From NCBI RefSeq assembly GCF_000421545.1, contig NZ_ATXF01000009.1, positions 62,001 through 126,000 of the forward strand: a DNA stretch of 64,000 nt, read 5' to 3'. The notes below the pieces were generated by a model, which saw nothing but the letters and a program-made list of their open reading frames with translations, did no database searches and was not told the origin of the DNA. The translations under genes and the position numbers were made by a program. This DNA comes from Agromyces italicus DSM 16388. Its GTDB lineage: Bacteria; Actinomycetota; Actinomycetes; Actinomycetales; Microbacteriaceae. Below, one piece after another: positions 25,778-33,801 of this stretch; position 1 is the first letter of the stretch, and each line of letters starts with the position of its first letter.

Positions 25778-26818
25778 ATGACGATGGCCGAACACCGAGC
25801 GACGCACGCAGCGAACGGGCGCCGGCGCGGGCCGTCGATGGCCGATGTCGCCCGTGAGGCCGGCGTCTCGGGGCAGACCGTCTCACGCGTGTCGAACGGC
25901 CGCGACAACGTCGACCCCGAGACGCGCGACCGCGTGCTCGAGGCGATGCGCTCGCTCGGCTACCGGCCGAACAGTGCGGCGCGCGCGCTGCGCTCGGGCC
26001 GCTTCCACAGCATCGGCGTCATCATGTTCACGCTCTCGAGCTTCGGCAACATGCGCACGCTCGACGCGATCGCCGTGGCGGCGGCCGACGCGGGGTACTC
26101 GATCAACCTCATCCCGGTGCCGCACCCCACGCAGGGCGAGGTCTCGGTCGCGTTCGACCGGCTGAGCGAAGAGGCGGTCGACGGCGTCATCATCATCATC
26201 GAGGCACACCTGCTCGACGAGAGCGACGTCGTGCTGCCGCCCGAGCTGCCCGTCGTCGTCGTCGACTCGACCGCGGGCGACCGCTATCCCGTCGTCGACA
26301 CCGATCAGGCGCACGGCGCACGGCTCGCCACCGAGCACCTGCTCTCGCTCGACCATCGCACGGTCTGGCACGTCGCCGGGCCCGAGCGCTCGTACTCGGC
26401 GACGCACCGACGCGAGGCGTGGGAAGCGACGCTGCGCGCCCACGGTGCGGAGGTGCCGCCCGTACTCGTCGGCGACTGGTCGAGCGAGTCGGGCCACGAG
26501 CTCGGGCTGCGCCTCGCGCGCGACCCCTCGGTGACGGCGATCTTCGCGGCGAACGACCAGATGGCGCTCGGCGTGCTGCGCGCCATGCACGAGACGGGCC
26601 GGGCGGTGCCAGGCGAGGTCAGCGTCGTCGGCTTCGACGACATGGAGGAGTCGCGCAGCTTCTGGCCGCCGCTGACCACCGTGCGGCAGTTCTTCGACGA
26701 GGTCGGCCGCCGCTCGGTCGAGGCGCTCATCGGCGAGGTCGAATCCGGTTCGGTGGCGACGAGCACGCTCGTCGCCACCGAACTCGTGGTGCGGTGCAGC
26801 ACCGCTCCCCCGGCGTAG
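25778..26818 (+). CDS. LacI-family transcriptional regulator
   Basis: A 346-residue repressor. The headpiece is MADVAREAGVSGQTVSRVSNGRDNVDPETRDRVLEAM written across residues 22-58, with the hinge RPNSAARALRSGR; the effector domain has FAANDQMALGVLRAMHETG and SVVGFDDMEESRSFWPPLTTV. ATG 25778 is chosen for AGGAGG (25765-25770) seven bases upstream. The divergent GH35/ABC locus and the paired operators make it the local galactoside repressor; the inducer is probably a galactose-containing oligosaccharide or its product. Confidence 0.93.
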   Translation: MTMAEHRATHAANGRRRGPSMADVAREAGVSGQTVSRVSNGRDNVDPETRDRVLEAMRSLGYRPNSAARALRSGRFHSIGVIMFTLSSFGNMRTLDAIAVAAADAGYSINLIPVPHPTQGEVSVAFDRLSEEAVDGVIIIIEAHLLDESDVVLPPELPVVVVDSTAGDRYPVVDTDQAHGARLATEHLLSLDHRTVWHVAGPERSYSATHRREAWEATLRAHGAEVPPVLVGDWSSESGHELGLRLARDPSVTAIFAANDQMALGVLRAMHETGRAVPGEVSVVGFDDMEESRSFWPPLTTVRQFFDEVGRRSVEALIGEVESGSVATSTLVATELVVRCSTAPPA

Positions 26819-26879
26819 CCCGGTCGGCGCCCACGCCGGCTGCGCCGCCGCTGGGCTGCGGGCTGCACGGGTTCCGCGG

Positions 26880-27503
26880 TTACGCGGCCGCAGTCTGCGC
26901 GGCCGGCGCCCACGCGAAGCCGTCGGGATCGGTGTACGCGCCGCCTGCGCTCGAGATGACGAGGCGGTGCGAGCCGCCGCCCTCCTCGGGCACGCCCGCG
27001 TCCTTCGCCAGCGCGCGGCGCTTGTAGAGTCCGAGGCCGATCGGGCTGCCGGGCGTCTCGAAGTCGACGTAGCTTCCGAGGCTCTTGCCGACGGCGAAGC
27101 CGTGGTCGGCATAGAAGCGCTTGCTCGCAGCGACGTCCTCGGCACCGAGCAGCAGCACGACGCGCTCGAACGCCCGGCTTATCGGCGCGGTGTCCTTCTT
27201 GGCCGAGGTCGCGAACTTCCAGATCGCGCCGTCGGGCGCCTGCACGACCCCGCCGACGCCCCACAACGACTTCGCGACGGGCTTCAGCACGGCCGCCCCG
27301 GCGGCGACGGCCGCGTCGAAGAGTGCCCGCACGTTTCCGGGTTGGGCGACGACGAGCGACAGCGTGTAGCCCCGGAAGCCGCTCGTCGGAGCCTCGGCGC
27401 GGCTGGTGCGCACCTGGCCGGTCATCCCGAAGGCGTCGGCGTAGAAGCGATCTGCGGCGGCGGGGTCGTTGACCTCGAGGGTGATGGATTCGATAGTTGA
27501 CAT
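26880..27503 (-). CDS. Two-module VOC-family protein
   Basis: A 207-residue protein with two glyoxalase-like modules: SITLEVNDPAAADRFYADAFGM...DGAIWKFATSAK and ERVVLLLGAEDVAASKRFYADHGFAV...DPDGFAWAPA. Such duplicated VOC proteins are often annotated glyoxalase or bleomycin-resistance relatives; no catalytic assignment is possible. TAGCGT lies seven bases before the ATG. A 24-bp perfect palindrome lies about 145 bp upstream. Confidence 0.83.
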   Translation of the reverse strand: MSTIESITLEVNDPAAADRFYADAFGMTGQVRTSRAEAPTSGFRGYTLSLVVAQPGNVRALFDAAVAAGAAVLKPVAKSLWGVGGVVQAPDGAIWKFATSAKKDTAPISRAFERVVLLLGAEDVAASKRFYADHGFAVGKSLGSYVDFETPGSPIGLGLYKRRALAKDAGVPEEGGGSHRLVISSAGGAYTDPDGFAWAPAAQTAAA

Positions 27504-27602
27504 GTCCGTCACGCTACGAGCGCGGCGGCTGCCGGTGCTTCTCGAATCCTGACCGATACGCGCGGCGCTCGGCTGACCCGTGTGCCGCCCGCGCCACGCA
27601 TT

Positions 27603-27670
27603 CGGAGATCGCCACCCGTTCGGACCTGCGCGCGCGATCGCATCCGATCTTGTGGCGATCGCCACAAGAT
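27603..27670. repeat. Second dispersed palindromic element, copy A, with a perfect 24-bp palindrome
   Basis: GATCGCCAC...TCGGA...TCCGA...GTGGCGATC form nested stems over 27603-27663; the 3' part is also a perfect palindrome, ATCTTGTGGCGA plus its complement (27647-27670). It lies 16 bp past the stop of the NAD(P)-binding gene and may end that transcript. A related element is at 37884-37943. Confidence 0.7.
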
Positions 27671-27685
27671 GTTGCGGCCGGCCGC

Positions 27686-28435
27686 CTAGCGGCGCGGAAC
27701 GGAGGCGAGCCACTCGTCGAAGCTCTGGCGCCCGAGCATCGCATCGGGGCCGGGCAGCACGGCGCCGCGGCGCATCTCGCGCATCCCCTTGAGCGGCAGC
27801 GCGACCTTCAGCACGGGCCCGCGACGGCCCTCCGCCCGGACCAGGCGCCGGACCATCTCTGCGAGCTGCTCCGCGCGCGGGCCCGCGAGCTCGCGCGCAC
27901 GACCGGCTGCGGGATGCTCGGCGAGCTCGACGAGGCGTTCGCCGACCTCCCGGGCCGCAATCGGCTGCGTGCGCATCCGGGGTGCGAGCTGCACCCCCGC
28001 GACGCGCAGCCGCCCGGCCATCTGGCCCGCGAACTCGTGGAACTGGGTCGCCCGCAGGATGGTCCACGGCACGGGACTCTGCTCGACGACGCGCTCCTGG
28101 GCGAGCTTCGCCTCGTAGTAGCCGTAGGGCACCTCGTCGATGCCGACGATCGAGAGCAGCACGTGATGACCCACACCCGCCCGCTCCTCGGCCGCGAGCA
28201 GCGTGCGCGAGCTCGTGGTGAAGAACCGCTCGGCGGTCTCGCGGTCGATCGACGCGATGTTGGCCGTGTCGACGACCGCGTCGACCCCTACGAGCGCCGC
28301 GCCCAGCCCGTCGCCCGAGATGAGGTCGACGCCGGCCGAGCGCGCCAGGATCACGACCTCGTGGCCGTGTTCGCGGGCGACGTCCACGACGTGACGTCCG
28401 ACGGTTCCGGTGCCTCCGGCGACGGCGATCCTCAC
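27686..28435 (-). CDS. NAD(P)-binding SDR/NmrA-like protein, predicted ECF41 target
   Basis: A 249-residue atypical SDR: Rossmann start IAVAGGTGTVGRHVV, then DAVVDTANIASIDRE, HHVLLSIVGIDEVPYGYYEAKLAQE and PWTILRATQFHEF, as in NmrA/YwnB-type quinone or NADP-sensing proteins. GTG start with GAGGAG upstream. It is divergent from an ECF41 sigma gene, and such oxidoreductases are a usual ECF41 partner. The promoter region contains CGTCACA-N16-CGTC in the correct orientation, close to the ECF41 consensus, so the sigma factor probably drives this gene. Confidence 0.85.
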   Translation of the reverse strand: MRIAVAGGTGTVGRHVVDVAREHGHEVVILARSAGVDLISGDGLGAALVGVDAVVDTANIASIDRETAERFFTTSSRTLLAAEERAGVGHHVLLSIVGIDEVPYGYYEAKLAQERVVEQSPVPWTILRATQFHEFAGQMAGRLRVAGVQLAPRMRTQPIAAREVGERLVELAEHPAAGRARELAGPRAEQLAEMVRRLVRAEGRRGPVLKVALPLKGMREMRRGAVLPGPDAMLGRQSFDEWLASVPRR

Positions 28436-28504
28436 GGTGCTGCTCCTCTCATCGGGTGCGGCCGAGTGCCGCAGGCGGGGCATCCGTTCGCCCCTCACCT
28501 TGAC

Positions 28505-28531
28505 GACGACGCAGCCCGCCCGAATGTGACG
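28505..28531 (-). promoter_or_regulatory. ECF41-type promoter for the NAD(P)-binding gene
   Basis: On the minus strand: CGTCACA (28531-28525), 16 bases, CGTC (28508-28505). The ECF41 consensus as I recall it is TGTCACA-N16-CGTC. The CGTC is one of three overlapping repeats, so the exact -10 is uncertain. Confidence 0.7.
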
Positions 28532-28564
28532 TGGAGATGGATAACGGGATGAGAGGCTTGGCGC

Positions 28565-29491
28565 ATGACCCGCGACGACGCTGCGGAAGCGGCTGCCCTG
28601 GAGGCCGAGCGGCCGAGGCTGCTCGGGCTCGGCTACCGCCTGCTCGGCACGGTCCCCGATGCGGAGGACGCCGTCCAGGAGGGGTACGCGCGCTGGTTTC
28701 GGATGCCTCCGGCCGAGCGCGCCGCGATCGAGAATCCGGGGGCGTGGCTGATGCGGGTGACGAGCCGGATCTGCCTCGACCTGCTGGGTTCCGCCCGAGC
28801 CCGGCGCGAGACGTACGTCGGCGAGTGGCTGCCCGAACCGTTGCCGACCGCCGATGTCGCGCGCTTCGCCGTGCGTGCCGCCGACGACCCGCTCGACCGC
28901 GCGATGCTCGACGAGTCGGTGTCGACGGCGCTCCTCGTCGTGCTCGAGGCGCTGAGCCCGGCCGAGCGGGTCGCCTTCGTGATGCACGAGGTGTTCGCAG
29001 TGCCGTTCGCCGAGATCGCCGAGGCCCTGGGGCGCACCCCCGAGGCGTGCCGCAGGCTGGCCTCGACGGCGCGGCGCCGCGTGCGCGAGGGGCGCGCCGG
29101 CACGGTCAGCCGCGAGCGGCACGACGAGGTCGTGCGCGCCTTCGTCGCCGCAGCCGGGAGCGGCCGGTTCGAGGCGCTCGTCGCGCTGCTCGACCCCGAG
29201 GTCGTGCTCGTCGCCGACGGCGGCGGGCTCGTCTCGGCGGCGCGCCGCCCGGTGCTCGGGCCCGACCACGTGGCCCGTTACGTCGCAGGCATCCTCGCCC
29301 GGCGCGGCCCCCTGCTCGAGTGGGCGGTGCACGAGAGCGCTGACGGACTCGTGCTCGCGTTCGGCGTGTACGGCGAGGTCGACTCGGTCGCCTCAGTCGA
29401 AGTCCGCGCCGGGCGCATCTCGCAGGTCTGGATCATGCGCAACCCGGAGAAGCTCCGGCGCTGGAACCTGGGCCCGCGCGGCGCGGAGTGA
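28565..29491 (+). CDS. RNA polymerase sigma factor, ECF41 group, with SnoaL-like C-terminal domain
   Basis: A 308-residue sigma factor: region 2 (RLLGTVPDAEDAVQEGYARW), region 4 (LSPAERVAFVMHEVFAVPFAEIAEALG...CRRLASTARRRV) and a fused C-terminal domain of about 110 residues with SnoaL/NTF2 fold. The ECF41 marks are WLPEP in the linker, DGGG in the extension and NPEKLRRW at the end. ECF41 factors have no separate anti-sigma; the fused domain switches activity. GAGGCT-N6-ATG predicts a leaderless start. It is divergent from its likely target, the SDR gene. Confidence 0.9.
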   Translation: MTRDDAAEAAALEAERPRLLGLGYRLLGTVPDAEDAVQEGYARWFRMPPAERAAIENPGAWLMRVTSRICLDLLGSARARRETYVGEWLPEPLPTADVARFAVRAADDPLDRAMLDESVSTALLVVLEALSPAERVAFVMHEVFAVPFAEIAEALGRTPEACRRLASTARRRVREGRAGTVSRERHDEVVRAFVAAAGSGRFEALVALLDPEVVLVADGGGLVSAARRPVLGPDHVARYVAGILARRGPLLEWAVHESADGLVLAFGVYGEVDSVASVEVRAGRISQVWIMRNPEKLRRWNLGPRGAE

Positions 29492-29534
29492 TTGTCGGAG
29501 GCCCGCCCCCCTGCTGAGCCGATGGGGCTCGGGT

Positions 29535-31811
29535 TCAGCGGTGAACCGCGGCTCCGGCGCGGGCCGGCACCCGGGCACTTCGTCTTCGTGCCGCAGTGGC
29601 CGGATCCGCGGTCTCCGCCGTCTCCGAGTCACTCGGCGACGCGGCGCGCACGAGTTCGACGAGTCGGTCGAGGTAGTCGCCGACCGCTCGGCGCTCATCG
29701 TCGTCGGCGACCCAGAACATCGCCCGGGCGACATCGTCCACGATCGACTCCGCATCGTCGTCGTACTCCGCGATCAGGCTCCGCGAGCTGTGCCGTCCGT
29801 CGTCGAGCAGGCAGCGCGCGGCGCGGAGTCGCGCCCAGCGTTCACGCCGTGAACGCCGTTCCGACGCATCGCACTCGTCGCCGACGCCGCCGTCGCCGTC
29901 GCCGTCGCCGAACCCGAACTCCGCCTCGAGTGCCGCGCGCAGGATCCGAGCGGCGTCGGCGAGCGCGGCGACCTCGGCGCCGCCGAGACCCGAGCGTTGC
30001 ACGGCGCGGTGCTGGGCTCCCGCCGCCGCGAGCTCCTCGGGACGGCGCACGCCGGCTGATTCGAGCTGGAGGCGCGCTTCCCTGAATCGGTCGATCTGCC
30101 AGGCGTCCAGCATGTCGAAGAGCACGGCGTCGCGCATGGCGGGCTCACGGCCGAGCGGTATCAGCTCGGGGTCGATGATCGCGAGGTCGCGGTACTCCTC
30201 GACCCAGCAGACGCCGGTCAGCCGTTCGACGACGTCGGCGAGCTCGCCGTCGCCGTTCGCCCGGCCGGCCGCGATACGCCGGCTCTGGTAGCAGGCGACC
30301 GAGTACTTGACCTCGACCTCGGTCGAGGCCATCGCGGCCTGCTTCCAGCGCTCAGCCGTAACGCGACGATCGCGCAATCGTTCGTCCGGCTCGCCCCCGC
30401 GGAGCCCGTCGTGGTCGTCGAGGAGCAGCAGCAGCCCGAGACCGGCCCGCTGCTCCATCCGCGCGAAGACCTCGTCCGCGGCGTCCCTCTCCCGCAGGGG
30501 CATCGACTCGAGCGCCGCGACGAACTCGCCGACGATGGCGATCGCCCGCTCGGTGCACGCGAGGCGCTCGGCATCGCTCGCGAACGCCGTATCGCCCGAC
30601 ATGAGCCAATTGCGCACGGTCATCGTGTAGTAAGTCAGGAGACGCATCATCAGCAGCTGCGGCTCAGGGTGCGCGGTGATGCGGCGCCAGCGGCGCCGCG
30701 CCTCATCGCTGTCGCGCTTCGGCTCGCGGTCGAGCGCGTGCCAAGGCCGGAATCTCGCGTCGTGCAGCGCCTCGACCCTGCGCCCCGCGAGCACCGCGGC
30801 GACGTGGATCATCGGCTCGAGCCGGTCGAGCAGTTCGCGCAGCCTCAACGGGTCGGTCGCGCCGCGGTATCGCTCGTAGACGTCTTCGAACTCGACGAGG
30901 ATGCTTCGTGGGTCGGCCTGGATCGCACGGGCGATGTACTGCTCGCGCAGTTCGTCGTCGCGGGTGCGGCGGGCGATGCCGATCAGACCGAGCCCGAGCC
31001 ATTCGCGCGTGTTGTAGAAGCCGATGATGTCGGGGTACCGACGCGCGACGTTCGTCGCGGCGAACGCCGCCGCGAGCACGAGCAGTTCGCCGGGGTGCTC
31101 GGCGACGGCCGGGACGGCCGGCAGTTCGAGCGCGGCATCCTCGACGATGCGGCCGTTGCGACGCAGCCGAGCGACTCCTGATTCGGTGTCGAAGATCGTG
31201 ACCTCGAGCCGCCAGGGCGTGAGGTTCAGGAGCATCGACATCGCACCGCCGATGAGGGCGACGGCCCAGTTCTCGGTGCGGTCGGCGATCGTGACGAGTT
31301 CGTTGAGGTCGGAGCCGTCGGGCCGTTCCACACGACCGCTCGGGTTGTCGGCGTTGAGGTCGCGCATGCGCACCGTGACCTCGGTCGCCCAGGCGTCGTT
31401 CGACGAGCCGCTCGGACCGATCACGGTGATCTTCAGCCACGGGGTCGTCGCCATGCCGTGCGCGAGCACGATGACCCCGACGATCGCGAGCACGACGACC
31501 ACGGCCCACGCGAGGGCGAGCCACGGGCCGACGGCGCTCGTGAGTGCGCCCGCGCCGACGAAGCCTGCTGCGGCGACCGCGGCGATGAGCCCGCCGATCC
31601 ATTTGGCCCGCATGCTGTAGCGCCGCGTGACCGGCGAGCGCGTCCAGCCCCGCCATGCCGAGAGCAGACGTGCGCCGACGATGCAGACGAGCCAGGCGAC
31701 CACCCAGACGACTCCGTAGTCCACGAGCGGAGCGAGGAATCCCGACTGGAACGCACCCCAGTCGGAGGCGTCGGCCACCTCCCCCGTCACCGCTCCGACG
31801 AGCCCGTGCAT
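29535..31811 (-). CDS. Large membrane protein of unknown function
   Basis: A 758-residue protein. Residues about 20-135 have three predicted membrane spans (DYGVVWVVAWLVCIVGARLL; WIGGLIAAVAAAGFVGAGAL; WLALAWAVVVVLAIVGVIVL). The rest is a large soluble, mostly helical part with tetratricopeptide-like regularity (for example ELREQYIARAIQADPRSILVEFEDVYERYRG) and an acidic, low-complexity region FGFGDGDGDGGVGDE near 675. GGGAGGGAAC gives a strong ribosome binding site for ATG 31811; longer in-frame starts upstream lack one. No family is recognised. The terminal 30 residues are disordered and arginine-rich. Confidence 0.7.
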   Translation of the reverse strand: MHGLVGAVTGEVADASDWGAFQSGFLAPLVDYGVVWVVAWLVCIVGARLLSAWRGWTRSPVTRRYSMRAKWIGGLIAAVAAAGFVGAGALTSAVGPWLALAWAVVVVLAIVGVIVLAHGMATTPWLKITVIGPSGSSNDAWATEVTVRMRDLNADNPSGRVERPDGSDLNELVTIADRTENWAVALIGGAMSMLLNLTPWRLEVTIFDTESGVARLRRNGRIVEDAALELPAVPAVAEHPGELLVLAAAFAATNVARRYPDIIGFYNTREWLGLGLIGIARRTRDDELREQYIARAIQADPRSILVEFEDVYERYRGATDPLRLRELLDRLEPMIHVAAVLAGRRVEALHDARFRPWHALDREPKRDSDEARRRWRRITAHPEPQLLMMRLLTYYTMTVRNWLMSGDTAFASDAERLACTERAIAIVGEFVAALESMPLRERDAADEVFARMEQRAGLGLLLLLDDHDGLRGGEPDERLRDRRVTAERWKQAAMASTEVEVKYSVACYQSRRIAAGRANGDGELADVVERLTGVCWVEEYRDLAIIDPELIPLGREPAMRDAVLFDMLDAWQIDRFREARLQLESAGVRRPEELAAAGAQHRAVQRSGLGGAEVAALADAARILRAALEAEFGFGDGDGDGGVGDECDASERRSRRERWARLRAARCLLDDGRHSSRSLIAEYDDDAESIVDDVARAMFWVADDDERRAVGDYLDRLVELVRAASPSDSETAETADPATAARRRSARVPARAGAAVHR

Positions 31812-31997
31812 GTTCCCTCCCGGCGGGGGCAGTGCCGTGCGGCACCGCGGCGCCCGTGTGCATGATAGAAACTCATCTTCTACGGCGGCATCCGGGCTGC
31901 CACCGAGGCACGCGCGTCGACGACGGTGGCCAACGGCTCGAACAGCTCCCCTCGGTCGCACAGAAACGTCGCTCGAGGCTCGTCTCGTCGCCTCGGT

Positions 31998-32381
31998 TCA
32001 GCCCTCAGCGCCGCCCTCGAGCTCGCGCCTGCGCCGCTCGAGTTCGGCGCGCTTCTCGAAGTACTCGATCTCGCGGTCGAGGTCGGCGAGCTGCTCCTCG
32101 GTGGTGCGGGCGTCGGTCGAACGCGGCGTGCCCGCCTGCGGGTCGGTCGGCGGTGCCGGCGCTCGCCCTGCGGGGGTGAAGCCGCCGAGTCCGGCCGCGC
32201 GTGACGAGTACTCGCGGCCCAACGCGAACCACAGGATCGTGCCGACGAGCGGCAGCAGCACGACGAGGAGGATCCAGCCGAACTTCGGCAGGTGCTTCAC
32301 CTCCGACTCGTCGCGCATGATGATGTCGACCAGCGCATACACCAGGGCGGCGAGCGTCAGGATGGTGAACACGAAGGGCAT
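31998..32381 (-). CDS. PLD nuclease N-terminal domain membrane protein
   Basis: A 127-residue protein with two spans and the PLDc_N signature: FTILTLAALVYALVDIIMRDESEVKHLPKF split by a short polar loop, then WILLVVLLPLVGTILWFALGRE. A Pro-rich linker leads to a C-terminal coiled coil (EEQLADLDREIEYFEKRAE). Proteins with this domain alone are common in actinobacteria and are of unknown role in the membrane. TAGGCT lies seven bases before the ATG. Confidence 0.85.
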   Translation of the reverse strand: MPFVFTILTLAALVYALVDIIMRDESEVKHLPKFGWILLVVLLPLVGTILWFALGREYSSRAAGLGGFTPAGRAPAPPTDPQAGTPRSTDARTTEEQLADLDREIEYFEKRAELERRRRELEGGAEG

Positions 32382-32505
32382 GGGCGTCAGCCTACGACCG
32401 GACCCCGCCACCGGTCGAGCGGGGCGGCTCGGCACGGCGCCGAAGGGCTATGACCCGTCTTGTCATCCACGGCTCACGTTCACCCTGAACGCCTAGGCTG
32501 AGGTG

Positions 32506-33210
32506 ATGCTGGTCATCAGCTACAACCTCCGCAAACACCGCGCGATCACCGAGCTCGCGGCGCTCGACGAGCGCTACTCCCCCGACGTGCTCTGCCTGCA
32601 GGAATGCGACACCACCGACCTCGCCGAAGAGGTCGGGCGGCTGCGCCTCGCCCACTCGACGACCGGCAATCGGCTCGGGCTCGCCCTCTACTTCCGGCCC
32701 GACCGGTTCACACCCCGAGACATCCGCGCATTCGCCCTCAAGAAGTCGCTGCACGACCGCGTGCTGCGACCCGCCCACGAGCGCCTGCTCGGTGCCCGGC
32801 TGATCGACCTCCAGCACGACCGCGAGGTGATCGTCGCGTCATTCCATGCGGCGCCGCTCACCGCGCTCAACTCGTTGCGGCGACACCAGATCCACTCGGC
32901 GCTCGGCTCGTTGCAGTTGATGGGCCCGCATCTGCCGACCCTCATGGTGGGCGACTACAACTACCCCGTCTTCAAGGACAACCTCGCCGAGAAGGTGCGC
33001 GACGCCGGCTACGAGCTCACCCTCAGCGACAGCCGCACGTACACGCGCTACAAGTACTTCCGCGGGCACTTCGACTTCGCGACCTCGGCCGACTTCGAGA
33101 TCCGCCGCGTCGAGACGCTGCCGCGCGGATCGAGCGACCACCTGCCCATCCTCATCGACGCGCAGTACGTGGGCACGCACGCCGAGGACGAGATCGACGT
33201 CGTCATCTGA
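32506..33210 (+). CDS. Endonuclease/exonuclease/phosphatase-family protein
   Basis: A 234-residue EEP-superfamily hydrolase: VISYNLRKHR, VLCLQECD (metal-binding Glu), SFHAAPLTALNSLRRHQI, MVGDYNYPVF (Asp/Asn pair) and SSDHLPI (catalytic Asp-His). It is complete but short for the family. Substrate unknown: DNA, nucleotide or phospho-lipid. TAGGCT (32494-32499) is exactly six bases before ATG 32506, which is therefore preferred to the GTG one codon earlier. It converges on the NYN-like gene with 26 bp between. Confidence 0.87.
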   Translation: MLVISYNLRKHRAITELAALDERYSPDVLCLQECDTTDLAEEVGRLRLAHSTTGNRLGLALYFRPDRFTPRDIRAFALKKSLHDRVLRPAHERLLGARLIDLQHDREVIVASFHAAPLTALNSLRRHQIHSALGSLQLMGPHLPTLMVGDYNYPVFKDNLAEKVRDAGYELTLSDSRTYTRYKYFRGHFDFATSADFEIRRVETLPRGSSDHLPILIDAQYVGTHAEDEIDVVI

Positions 33211-33236
33211 TCACTCCCCTGGCGCGGCGGTGCAGC

Positions 33237-33647
33237 TCACCGCCCGAGCAGTTCGTTCAGCCAGCCCGGCCCGGCAGTGAGCACGTCGTCGGCGAGCCTG
33301 GCGCGCAGCCCGCGGTCGGCGGTCACGACCAGGGTTCGATGCGGGGATGCCTCGTCGCCGGCGAACTCGACGATGCTGGCGTCGCCGTCGGCCGGAGCGG
33401 CGACCACCGCGATGCCGTCGGGTCGGACCGCGGCCTTCGCCGCTCCCTCGACCACGGCCACGACCCCGGCGATGCGGAGCACGGCCCCGTCGGGGCCGCG
33501 CACCTCACGCCCGACGAGCGGCGGCAGCGCGTCGAGCAGACGGCTCGCCGCGCCGGCGCGGTCGCGCCACCAGCCGTCGGGCCGCGAGCCCATCACGTTG
33601 GCGACGTCGACGATGAGCCGCACCGGGGTCGCGTCGTGTCCGTCCAT
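33237..33647 (-). CDS. NYN/PIN-like ribonuclease-fold protein
   Basis: A 136-residue protein starting RLIVDVANVMGSRPDGWWRDRAGAA, which matches the first metal-ligand strand of NYN/PIN nucleases (DxxN), and ending TLVVTADRGLRARLADD, which matches the later Asp cluster. The middle has VVAVVEGAAKAA and a short acidic loop. Family known mostly as hypothetical; RNase activity is inferred from the fold only. GAGGAT-N6-ATG predicts a leaderless start. Confidence 0.7.
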   Translation of the reverse strand: MDGHDATPVRLIVDVANVMGSRPDGWWRDRAGAASRLLDALPPLVGREVRGPDGAVLRIAGVVAVVEGAAKAAVRPDGIAVVAAPADGDASIVEFAGDEASPHRTLVVTADRGLRARLADDVLTAGPGWLNELLGR

Positions 33648-33801
33648 GCGGCGATCCTCCCACGGCCGCGCCGCCGTATCGCATGCGAGCACGACCTCGG
33701 CCCGCAACGCTGAGTCGCCGAGCGCCCCAGAGTCGGAGTGGTGCGGCCGGGCGCTCCGCTTGGAGTCGCCCGGCCGCCGGTCAGGTGGTGCCGCCGCCCG
33801 G

